6,977 nt of DNA from JAQVOO01 sp964524755 (lineage in GTDB: Bacteria > Spirochaetota > Spirochaetia > Sphaerochaetales > Sphaerochaetaceae). The notes beneath the pieces were generated by a model, which saw nothing but the letters and a program-made list of their open reading frames with translations, had not been told where the DNA came from and did no database searches. The translations under genes and the position numbers were made by a program. Shown here piece after piece: positions 1-6,034 of this stretch. The DNA lies in contig CAZGDR010000067.1 of NCBI GenBank assembly GCA_964524755.1, forward strand, positions 1 through 6,977, written 5' to 3'. Each line of letters starts with the position of its first letter. Positions within the stretch are counted from its first letter, which is position 1.

Positions 1-33
1 ATTAAAAAGGGGTGGTTGTTTTTGATTGTCCAT
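1..33 (-). CDS. Start of an unidentified downstream gene (partial, cut by window edge)
   Basis: Reading the minus strand from an ATG at 33-31, eleven codons (MDNQKQPPLFN) stay open to the window edge. A Shine-Dalgarno-like AAGGA (40-44) sits 6 bases before the ATG, and the start lies 12 bases after the stop codon of the preceding amidohydrolase gene. That spacing is typical of the next gene in an operon. Nothing in these eleven residues identifies a family. The call rests on the ribosome binding site, the start codon and the context only. It is probably co-transcribed with the importer and amidohydrolase genes. Confidence 0.5.
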   Translation of the reverse strand, partial: MDNQKQPPLFN

Positions 34-44
34 ATAGTATCCTT
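34..44 (-). promoter_or_regulatory. Ribosome binding site of the left-edge gene
   Basis: AAGGA at 44-40 on the minus strand is followed by a 6-base spacer (TACTAT) and ATG. It starts immediately after the amidohydrolase stop codon, so the downstream gene has its own initiation signal despite the tight packing. Confidence 0.5.
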
Positions 45-45
45 A

Positions 46-777
46 TCAAGAAAGCTGGAAAAGTTTTTGGGCATTTGTTCCCATAACTAACCGCAGGGTC
101 TGTGTGTCAAGGTTTGCATCGGCCACCATCCCTAGAGCATAGCCTGGATGGAAAAGGGTGGTATCAGTACCAAAGAGAACTCTTTCTTTACCAAAGGCTT
201 TAATCAATTGCAATACTTTATCCGCACTTGTGCAACTACTACACAGCTCAGCATAAATAGTATCGCTGGCACCAGCAATATCCATTCCTAAGTGCCAATC
301 AAAGCCACCAGTATGGGCTAAGATGATTTTGATCTGTGGAAAATGCTTTACCACTTCTAACACTTGTTTGGGAGTCTCAAGCTCTGAACCGTAGGTATGT
401 ATAAGAATGGGAACATCCATGCGGGCTATTGCTTCCGCAATTTTCAAACCGGCAAGAGAATCTAAGCGTCGACGACTTAACATAGGATGGATTTTCACCC
501 CCATGAAGTTACTTCCCATATAGTGGGTAATTTCATGGATAGATTCATCAGGATAGTTAAGATTAACGGTAACGTACCCCTTGAGACGGGGATGTTTCTT
601 TAGATCCTTAGCTAGTTGTGCGTTTCCTGCTTTAAAGTCATACCGTACAGCTAAACTTGAAGAGACAAAAGTGATATCTATCCCATAACGGTCCATCTGA
701 GACACTAAATCTTGACTAGACATTTCAGTCACAGGAAAAGACCAATGCCCTACATGTCCATGTACGTCAATAATCAC
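46..777 (-). CDS. Amidohydrolase-family metal-dependent hydrolase (COG2159-type TIM barrel), catalytic member of a pair
   Basis: A predicted cytoplasmic metal-dependent hydrolase of the Amidohydrolase_2 / COG2159 type, 243 residues from the chosen start. The expected metal-site residues of the superfamily are visible: the strand-1 HxH motif in IIDVHGHVG (H6, H8), GVKIHP (H97), LIHTYG (H127), LAHTGG (H155) and the strand-8 aspartate in LFGTD (D205). I chose the GTG at 777-775 because AGGAG (790-786) sits 8 bases upstream and because family members usually begin a residue or two before IDxHxH. A longer frame opens at 846, but its extra 23 residues overlap the upstream gene and match nothing in the family. 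With the GTG start the gene overlaps the preceding gene by only 11 bases, suggesting translational coupling. No signal peptide is seen. Substrate unknown; in this setting a sugar-derived lactone, acyl or related compound is possible (inference). Confidence 0.85.
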   Translation of the reverse strand: MIIDVHGHVGHWSFPVTEMSSQDLVSQMDRYGIDITFVSSSLAVRYDFKAGNAQLAKDLKKHPRLKGYVTVNLNYPDESIHEITHYMGSNFMGVKIHPMLSRRRLDSLAGLKIAEAIARMDVPILIHTYGSELETPKQVLEVVKHFPQIKIILAHTGGFDWHLGMDIAGASDTIYAELCSSCTSADKVLQLIKAFGKERVLFGTDTTLFHPGYALGMVADANLDTQTLRLVMGTNAQKLFQLS

Positions 778-1513
778 GGTAGACGCTCCTGATAAGACGT
801 TTAGAATTCGTTTCAAAAATCTGTTGTTGTAAATCCACATCTTCAACTAACAGAGCTGACGAAGCTGGAGAGCCAAACGGAGCTCCTGAACAATAGACTA
901 ACCTCTCACTAAAGTCGGGTAAGGCGTGGGCAATAGTCCCCGGTCCATGCAAATTGCGGGTGGTTACAAAGATCCTAGAAGAGTGCTGAAACCTCAGTAG
1001 CCAATCAGCACTATCATAGTAGTGGAAACTGGTTACTATCGGGAGCCCTCCTGCGAATAGAGTTGCTACCATCTCAACATCAGAAGGAGAAGCATCAAGA
1101 AGTAATACGCAACGTTCTTTATGCAGCCACTGTAATATTTTCGTACATACGGGATGCGTCACAGTCCATTGCTGCTCTTGGGGATATAAACGCCAAAATT
1201 TTACTCCTTTTTCTAAACCAGCACTGACTACCTGTGTAGCTCGATCAATTCCTTCTAGAGGATTTACGGTGCAAACAGGGAAGATAACGGGATCATCCGT
1301 CTCCCCCATTTTTTCAAATGAGATTGGAGCAGGATACTGGCGTAACAACTCTTCATTACCCTCCAAGGGATCATACCAGAGTCCCTTGAGGTTATGTAAA
1401 AACAGATGGGTAATAGTATGAGAACTCACCATTGAGAACACCCGCTCAGGAGAGGCATCGATGGCCTGTCTCGGAGAAAAGCCAATACTCACCTGCCAGT
1501 CAACTTTTCTCAC
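767..1513 (-). CDS. Amidohydrolase-fold protein lacking most metal ligands (probable pseudoenzyme partner)
   Basis: A 248-residue protein that can be aligned by eye along its whole length with the adjacent catalytic amidohydrolase. The N-terminus VDWQVSIG matches IDVHGHVG of the neighbour, GVKFWRLYP matches GVKIHPML, and RLVYCSGAPF with NSKRL near the C-terminus matches RVLFGTDTT with NAQKL. The metal ligands are largely replaced: the HxH histidines by Q7 and S9, the strand-5 histidine by D140, and the strand-8 aspartate by A211. Only H164, near the strand-6 position, may be retained. It is therefore unlikely to hold the usual metal centre; a structural or regulatory subunit of the neighbouring enzyme is the natural suggestion (inference). 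It starts with GTG, with AAGGG (1525-1521) 7 bases upstream inside the end of the permease gene. It begins 4 bases after the permease stop and overlaps the next gene by 11 bases. Confidence 0.75.
   Translation of the reverse strand: MRKVDWQVSIGFSPRQAIDASPERVFSMVSSHTITHLFLHNLKGLWYDPLEGNEELLRQYPAPISFEKMGETDDPVIFPVCTVNPLEGIDRATQVVSAGLEKGVKFWRLYPQEQQWTVTHPVCTKILQWLHKERCVLLLDASPSDVEMVATLFAGGLPIVTSFHYYDSADWLLRFQHSSRIFVTTRNLHGPGTIAHALPDFSERLVYCSGAPFGSPASSALLVEDVDLQQQIFETNSKRLIRSVYRDY
778..790 (-). promoter_or_regulatory. Ribosome binding site that fixes the GTG start at 777
   Basis: AGGAG at 790-786 on the minus strand lies 8 bases before the GTG at 777-775. It is inside the end of the upstream coding sequence. 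This site decides for the short form of the amidohydrolase over the longer frame opening at 846. Confidence 0.7.
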
Positions 1514-1517
1514 AGAA

Positions 1518-2351
1518 CTACCCTTTCATTCCCGTAAGAGTAATGCCTTGAACAATCTTTTTTCGCATTATTAAGAACATAATCAACACCGGAATAATCG
1601 ATAGCATGGAACCAGCGTTAATCGGTCCCAAATCAACGGTAAATCGGTATTGGAACATACCAAGTCCTAACTCCATAGTCCAAAGATCACGACTACTGGT
1701 AATAATAAGTGGCCAAATGAAGGCTGCCCATGTTTGTTGGAAAGCAAAAATAGAGATTGCTCCTACTGGACCACTTAGCATAGGGAAAACTATCTGGATA
1801 AAGATTTTCCATTCTGAGGCTCCATCTATCCTTGCGGCATCCAGTAATTCATCAGGAATAGAGGCCATTACATTTTGCCGCATAAAGAAAATTCCATAGC
1901 TCATGATCAAATAAGGAGCAACTAAACCCACAAACTTATTGACCCATCCTAATTGAACCATGCTCATATAGAGAGGAATCATATAGACTTCTAATGGCAC
2001 CATCGCTGTGGAAAGGGTTAAAATGAATAAAACCTTCTTAAGAGGGAAGTCGAATTTAGCAAAAACATACCCAGCGATTGAAGATGTGACAAGAATGCTC
2101 AGGGTAGAAACCGAAGCCATAAGCATACTGTTGATAAAGAAGCGACCAAAAGGAGCTGTCTGAAAAACTGTAACATAGTTTTGTAAGGTTACTGTTTTGG
2201 GAATTAATTGTGGCGGCCAACTAAGTACTTCATGGGGTGGTTTTAACGAAGTAGAGAGCATCCAGACAAACGGAAGGACCATGATTACAGCCCCGGCTAG
2301 AAGGAAAATATGTTTCGCAATATTAGCAGGTTTTCCAGCAAAGTTTTTCAT
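1518..2351 (-). CDS. Carbohydrate ABC transporter permease, MalG type (CUT1)
   Basis: Inner-membrane permease of a binding-protein-dependent sugar importer, 277 residues, normal for MalG-type subunits. It has six likely membrane segments, the first at about residues 12-33 (followed by STSLKPP, usual for this subfamily) and the last at about 246-263. The cytoplasmic EAA loop that docks the ATPase is clear at about 166-190 (IPDELLDAARIDGAS...FP). The C-terminus IVQGITLTGMKG matches the conserved end of MalG-like proteins. The ATG at 2351 forms a 4-base ATGA overlap with the stop codon of the other permease, and AGGGGGG (2363-2357) lies 5 bases upstream. It pairs with the upstream permease to form the translocation pore. 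No ATPase is encoded nearby. Family assignment is firm; substrate is not. Confidence 0.95.
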   Translation of the reverse strand: MKNFAGKPANIAKHIFLLAGAVIMVLPFVWMLSTSLKPPHEVLSWPPQLIPKTVTLQNYVTVFQTAPFGRFFINSMLMASVSTLSILVTSSIAGYVFAKFDFPLKKVLFILTLSTAMVPLEVYMIPLYMSMVQLGWVNKFVGLVAPYLIMSYGIFFMRQNVMASIPDELLDAARIDGASEWKIFIQIVFPMLSGPVGAISIFAFQQTWAAFIWPLIITSSRDLWTMELGLGMFQYRFTVDLGPINAGSMLSIIPVLIMFLIMRKKIVQGITLTGMKG

Positions 2352-3313
2352 TTTATCCCCCCTAAGCGCAGTAATTTCCGTTTCTCTTTACGTTCTTTAT
2401 TCCCTGAAATACCAAACTGTACTAGGGTAAGCGCTAATATGATCAAGAATAAGATTACAGCCTCTGCAGCCGCGTAGCCGGTCCTAAAGTATCTAAAGGC
2501 ATTCTCGTATATATCAAATACAATAGTACGCACAGCGTTACCTGGCGCCCCTTGTGGCCCACTGGTCATAATGAAGACCTGCGTAAAAACGTTATACGAG
2601 TTAATGGTCGAAATAACTAAGATAAAGAGCAAAATCGGCCGTAATAATGGCATAATGATTCGCCAGAATACTTGGAGAGTACTGGCACCGTCTATGCGGG
2701 CGGCCTCAAGAAAGGACTCGGGGATATCACGGATACCGACGAGGAAGATAATCATATTGTAACCAACTATCTTCCACACGCTCATTATAATAATTGCCAC
2801 CATAGCCGTATTAGGGAAAACCAGCCAACCAACTGGAGCAATTCCAAACCAAGAAAGGACATAGTTTAGCAATCCATACGTAGGATCATAGATCCATTTC
2901 CATACTACTGCTACTGGAACCATAGGGGTAATAACAGGTAGGAAATAGATAGTTTCATACATGCCTCCCAATCTAGAACGATTGGAAAGGAGAGCTGCCA
3001 ATACTATCGCAAAAATCACACTAAACAATGTAACAAATACAGCAAAATAAGTCGTATTGCGCAATGAGATAACAAAGAGGTCATCCTGAAATAGATCGTT
3101 AAAATTTTTCAGTCCAATAAATTTCTGGAGCGGATTGCCAATCACCGATTCAAAAAAGCTGTAGATGAAGTTTTGAAAAATCGGGACGATCCGAACAAAT
3201 CCAAAAATTAGGATAACCGGTAAAATAGCAGTATAAGCAAAAAGCCGCTTTTTGAACTCTGTTTCACTAAGTTTCGTCCGTTTCACCTGTTGGTCGGAGA
3301 GTGTTTTTTTCAT
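2348..3313 (-). CDS. Carbohydrate ABC transporter permease, MalF/UgpA type (CUT1)
   Basis: First permease subunit of the importer, 321 residues. A basic N-terminal tail (about 1-22) precedes a membrane segment at 25-45 with the YTAILPVILIFGFVRIVPI pattern usual for UgpA/MsmF-like proteins. Further membrane segments follow, and an EAA loop lies at about 197-221 (IPESFLEAARIDGAS...MPLL). The short first periplasmic region is of the UgpA kind rather than the enlarged E. coli MalF kind. The C-terminus is strongly basic (about 305-317). The ATG at 3313 is preceded by AAGG (3326-3323) with a 9-base spacer. It overlaps the second permease by 4 bases, and is separated from the binding-protein gene by 86 bases containing a strong hairpin. 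Confidence 0.95.
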   Translation of the reverse strand: MKKTLSDQQVKRTKLSETEFKKRLFAYTAILPVILIFGFVRIVPIFQNFIYSFFESVIGNPLQKFIGLKNFNDLFQDDLFVISLRNTTYFAVFVTLFSVIFAIVLAALLSNRSRLGGMYETIYFLPVITPMVPVAVVWKWIYDPTYGLLNYVLSWFGIAPVGWLVFPNTAMVAIIIMSVWKIVGYNMIIFLVGIRDIPESFLEAARIDGASTLQVFWRIIMPLLRPILLFILVISTINSYNVFTQVFIMTSGPQGAPGNAVRTIVFDIYENAFRYFRTGYAAAEAVILFLIILALTLVQFGISGNKERKEKRKLLRLGGIK

Positions 3314-3337
3314 AAAATATTACCTTTTCCACATAAC

Positions 3338-3357
3338 CGGGGAGCAACTGCTCCCCG
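3338..3357 (-). promoter_or_regulatory. Perfect GC-rich stem-loop between binding-protein and permease genes
   Basis: Two 9-base arms (CGGGGAGCA and its exact complement) are separated by 2 bases, giving a stable hairpin of about 8 base pairs with a 4-base loop. It lies 42 bases after the binding-protein stop and 11 bases before the AAGG of the permease ribosome site. On the coding strand it is not followed by a T-run (GTTATGTGG follows), so it is not a typical intrinsic terminator. On the opposite strand it is followed by ATATTTTT, but no gene points that way. By analogy with malE-malF intergenic structures, it may protect the 3' end of the binding-protein message or reduce permease expression (inference). 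Confidence 0.65.
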
Positions 3358-3399
3358 ATATTTTTAGATGTTCAAACAAATTCACGAACTCACAGGATT

Positions 3400-4707
3400 T
3401 TACTCACTGTACATATTGTATCGTTGCAAGATTTGATTGGTCTCTTTCGCTGAATCTGCCATTACTTTTGCTATTCCTGCAGGATTATTAACTAATGATT
3501 TATCGAGGAAAGCAGTTACGAGTCGTTCAGCAAAGCGGGTCATAAGTTCATCAAATGCGGCAATAGGGATATAACCGAATTCTTCATATCCGTCTGGAGA
3601 AGCTACAAATGCTTCAAACTGTGGATGCTTCTCAATGATGTCATCAAGATAAATGTCATTTCTGGCTGGCAACCAACCAACATTATCTAACAACCAACGT
3701 TGATTATCTTCATTGACCATGAACATGATAAAATCCCAAGCAAGATCAGGATTTTTTGCGGCGTTCGTCACATAAAGACTTTGAATATTGGTAATTCTAC
3801 CCCACCGTGCATCAGAAGGAACTAACGCTGTATCATACTTCAAATTAGGTGCTTTAGCGGCTGTGTCGCCGATTACCCAAGATTCGCGGAAGAACATAGC
3901 AGCTTGTTCTAATTGGAAAGCTTCAGCGTCGTGTTTAATTCTGTGGTCATCCCAATTGTCTTTGTGAACAGCATCAATATAATATTTAAGAGCTTTTCGA
4001 CCAGCTGCATTATCATAACCAGCATGGTATGTGCCTGGGGTCTTCCCCTCTTCTATGATAGTTCCCCCCATGGGATAGAGAACAAACCAAAACTTCTCGG
4101 CAACGCCGGAGCCCTGACCTGAAATCCTCAGACTGTGACCAGCCCTGGTAAGGTTTCCAGCTGCATCGTACTTAGCCAATTTCTTGGCATACGCATACAT
4201 TTCATCCATTGTTTTGGGCGGACCGGAAAGTCCAGCTTCAGCAAACATGTCAGTGTTATAAAATAATGCTGTCCGTCCTTGGAAAAAGGGAACTCCGTAG
4301 ATATCTCCGTTCCAAGTATTATTCTTTTTAGCAAAAGGACTAAAACGATTACTAGCGTTTATAAACTCACTAACTTTCGCTGGCATCTTCGGTATAAACC
4401 CTGCTTCAATAAATTTTTGGTTGGCATATACTGAAACATCGATTATGTCGGCTGCTGTTTTTGAGGGAATTGTAGCTGACAATTTTTGTTCAAACTCACG
4501 TAGAGGGTGAGTTACAATATTAAACTTCACATTGGGATGAAGTTTATTATACTCCGCTGCAGCATGTTTGTAAAAAGGCTCCATCTCTGGGTAACCACAC
4601 CAGATAGAGAGTTCTTCAACTGCTGCTCCTTCAGTTTGTCCGCCTGCAAATCCCATTTGCATGACGAGCAACACCACTAACATGACTAGACATGCTTTTC
4701 GTGCCAT
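3400..4707 (-). CDS. Extracellular solute-binding protein of a CUT1 sugar ABC importer
   Basis: The periplasmic or surface binding component that delivers substrate to the two permeases, 435 residues, usual for the MalE/UgpB cluster (SBP family 1). Residues 1 to about 21 form a signal peptide: a basic start (MARK), a hydrophobic core and a cleavage-like GFA-GG site. No cysteine occurs at the cleavage region, so there is no conventional lipobox. The following GGQTEGAA linker is a style I associate with spirochaete binding proteins. The mature part opens with ELSIWCGYPEMEPFYKHAAAEYNKLHPNV and contains the GVPFFQGRTALFYNTDMF segment typical of family 1 binding proteins. The ATG at 4707 has a full AGGAGGT (4720-4714) 6 bases upstream, the strongest ribosome site in the window, as expected for the component needed in excess. 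First gene of the importer operon. Ligand unknown. Confidence 0.95.
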   Translation of the reverse strand: MARKACLVMLVVLLVMQMGFAGGQTEGAAVEELSIWCGYPEMEPFYKHAAAEYNKLHPNVKFNIVTHPLREFEQKLSATIPSKTAADIIDVSVYANQKFIEAGFIPKMPAKVSEFINASNRFSPFAKKNNTWNGDIYGVPFFQGRTALFYNTDMFAEAGLSGPPKTMDEMYAYAKKLAKYDAAGNLTRAGHSLRISGQGSGVAEKFWFVLYPMGGTIIEEGKTPGTYHAGYDNAAGRKALKYYIDAVHKDNWDDHRIKHDAEAFQLEQAAMFFRESWVIGDTAAKAPNLKYDTALVPSDARWGRITNIQSLYVTNAAKNPDLAWDFIMFMVNEDNQRWLLDNVGWLPARNDIYLDDIIEKHPQFEAFVASPDGYEEFGYIPIAAFDELMTRFAERLVTAFLDKSLVNNPAGIAKVMADSAKETNQILQRYNMYSE

Positions 4708-4720
4708 AACACGACCTCCT
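4708..4720 (-). promoter_or_regulatory. Strong ribosome binding site of the solute-binding protein
   Basis: AGGAGGT (4720-4714) followed by a 6-base spacer (CGTGTT) and ATG. It is a near-perfect anti-16S match and fixes the start of the binding-protein gene. Confidence 0.85.
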
Positions 4721-4742
4721 TAATTGACATCCATGGCTTTAC

Positions 4743-4760
4743 TAACATTTAATAATGTTA
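4743..4760 (-). promoter_or_regulatory. Probable operator: perfect 7-4-7 palindrome at the transcription start
   Basis: TAACATT and AATGTTA are exact inverted repeats separated by ATTA. The 18-base dyad begins about 7 bases after the TATAAT element, so it covers the predicted start site and first transcribed bases, a classic position for a repressor. The nearest regulator gene, the ROK protein, ends only 43 bases upstream of the site. ROK repressors bind AT-rich dyads as dimers or tetramers (family knowledge), so it is the likely ligand (inference). In RNA the same repeat could form a weak hairpin. Confidence 0.6.
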
Positions 4761-4766
4761 CGTGTT

Positions 4767-4797
4767 ATTATATAGTCGACGATATGGTTGCCGTCAA
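4767..4797 (-). promoter_or_regulatory. Sigma-70-type promoter of the importer operon
   Basis: On the minus strand a TTGACG (4797-4792, five of six matches to the -35 consensus) is followed by TATATAAT (4774-4767). The spacing is 17 bases to TATATA or 19 bases to the perfect TATAAT. Transcription should start near 4760-4763, giving a leader of about 53-56 bases before the ATG. The -35 element begins only 6 bases after the ROK stop codon, so the importer can be expressed separately from its regulator. No terminator is seen between them, so read-through from the regulator gene is also possible. Confidence 0.7.
4770..4785 (-). promoter_or_regulatory. Imperfect dyad in the promoter spacer (second candidate operator)
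   Basis: ATAT-C-GTCGAC-T-ATAT on the minus strand is symmetric at 14 of 16 positions. It lies between the -35 and -10 elements and overlaps the TATA end of the -10. Its centre is 26 bases from the centre of the 4743-4760 palindrome. The sequence differs from that palindrome, so it would be a site for a second regulator or chance. Low certainty. Confidence 0.25.
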
Positions 4798-4803
4798 GGA
4801 AAT

Positions 4804-6000
4804 TCAGTGGCGAACAGTCAATTCTTTTTGTAGCCTTTGCTTAAAGAGGGGATATGTGCTTCCATAAATCTCCCCACGGAACTCCGGTGGTAAGATTATA
4901 AAGCGAGCATCGTCATGTGTATGTAGAGGAGTTTTAGTAAAAAATTGTTGTTTAACCAAGTTAAAAACATCTTTGTCCATTAAAAAAGGACTCAGTAAAA
5001 TTATCCTTTCTGGATGCAGTATCTGATATAGCATGGCGAGGTTGTGGGCAACAACACGGGAAGCTCGTTTAACGATGGGATCACTGCTCAAGTGATGTTT
5101 AAGAAAAAATGAACAAAACTCATTCTCATTTTCCGGAATTTTTGGATATGTCTTGCTCAGTTCTGGTAAAAGAGCCCACATCGCCGCTTCTGTTTCTATG
5201 CAACCAACGTTACCACAACGGCAAACTTTCTCATTGCGTATATCAGTGGCAATATGCCCCGCTTCCATGATATAGCCGGGAGTCGATTCCAATAAATTAC
5301 CATTCATTGCATATGTAGCTCCAATGCCATACCCCCAATGATACAGCAGAGTCCCTCCTTTTCCATAACTAGGCTCCTGAAGTAACAGGTGAGCCAACTT
5401 TGCCTCTAGGCTGGTCGAAATCAAGACTTCACTTCCTATGCGCTCTGATAATTCATTAAAATAGAAATTTTTAATGTTTGGCCAGCGAACTGAAAAAATA
5501 AGTTCTTGGTGAATTTTATTAAAATTACCAAAAAAGGAGAGTCCTACACCCACCAGAGAAGAGTCTGCAGGCTTTCCTACCTGTAAGGGTTCAATTAAAG
5601 TTATGAGAGTTTGCATAAAATCTTTATTTTTCATGGTGGTCGAGACATCGATTGAGTTTTCAAGCAAAATCTCACTCTCAATATTAAGTAGCACTGCCCG
5701 CAAGTGTTTTGAGTCGACGTAGACAGCTATACACACTAAAACATTTGAATTCATGTAGAGCATTATTTCAGGACGCCCCTTCCCCCCATGATTTTGCTGA
5801 TTTCCCTCATACACCATCTGTTGGGTCAGTAACTCAGCAACCATATTGGAAACTGAGGTAGGACGCATCTTTAAATTATGACCAATAGCCTTTCTTGTAA
5901 TCCCTGGCGAAAGACATATTTCTTGATAAACACGAGCTTTATTGGCATCTTTTATCCTATGAGTAGTCTGGTCATGAATCGAACTCAATAACGATAGCAT
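4804..6000 (-). CDS. ROK-family transcriptional repressor (NagC/XylR/Mlc type)
   Basis: A sugar-responsive DNA-binding regulator, 398 residues, normal for ROK repressors. Residues about 20-66 form a winged helix-turn-helix (ARVYQEICLSPGITRKAIGH, then MRPTSVSNMVAELL), followed by the wing motif GGKGRPE (72-78). The ROK sugar-binding domain follows, with EAGH (246-249) and the zinc motif CRCGNVGCIE (C260, C262, C267, with H249). The kinase features are missing: AVYVDSKHLRAVLL replaces the ATP-binding DxGxT region, and S197 appears to stand where sugar kinases have the catalytic aspartate. It should therefore sense a ligand rather than phosphorylate it. The ATG at 6000 is preceded by AAGGGAG (6016-6010) with a 9-base spacer. 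It lies 34 bases after the NagA-like gene, probably co-transcribed, and directly upstream of the importer promoter it likely controls. Confidence 0.93.
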   Translation of the reverse strand: MLSLLSSIHDQTTHRIKDANKARVYQEICLSPGITRKAIGHNLKMRPTSVSNMVAELLTQQMVYEGNQQNHGGKGRPEIMLYMNSNVLVCIAVYVDSKHLRAVLLNIESEILLENSIDVSTTMKNKDFMQTLITLIEPLQVGKPADSSLVGVGLSFFGNFNKIHQELIFSVRWPNIKNFYFNELSERIGSEVLISTSLEAKLAHLLLQEPSYGKGGTLLYHWGYGIGATYAMNGNLLESTPGYIMEAGHIATDIRNEKVCRCGNVGCIETEAAMWALLPELSKTYPKIPENENEFCSFFLKHHLSSDPIVKRASRVVAHNLAMLYQILHPERIILLSPFLMDKDVFNLVKQQFFTKTPLHTHDDARFIILPPEFRGEIYGSTYPLFKQRLQKELTVRH

Positions 6001-6034
6001 CTATGAGAACTCCCTTAAGGAATTATTTCCCCTG

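Noticed and set aside
1606..1899. Plus-strand open frame of 97 codons
   Set aside because: It lies wholly inside the MalG-type permease gene on the other strand, has no ribosome site of note, and its translation shows no family features. The same applies to the other plus-strand frames at 2197-2430, 2571-2762, 2672-2869, 3252-3491, 3913-4122 and 6531-6824.
3338..3365. Intrinsic terminator on the plus strand (hairpin followed by ATATTTTT)
   Set aside because: The arrangement fits a terminator only for plus-strand transcription, but no plus-strand gene exists in the window. A bidirectional role cannot be shown from sequence.
4128..4334. Minus-strand open frame of 68 codons in another frame
   Set aside because: It is fully contained in the well-supported solute-binding protein gene and shows no recognisable features.
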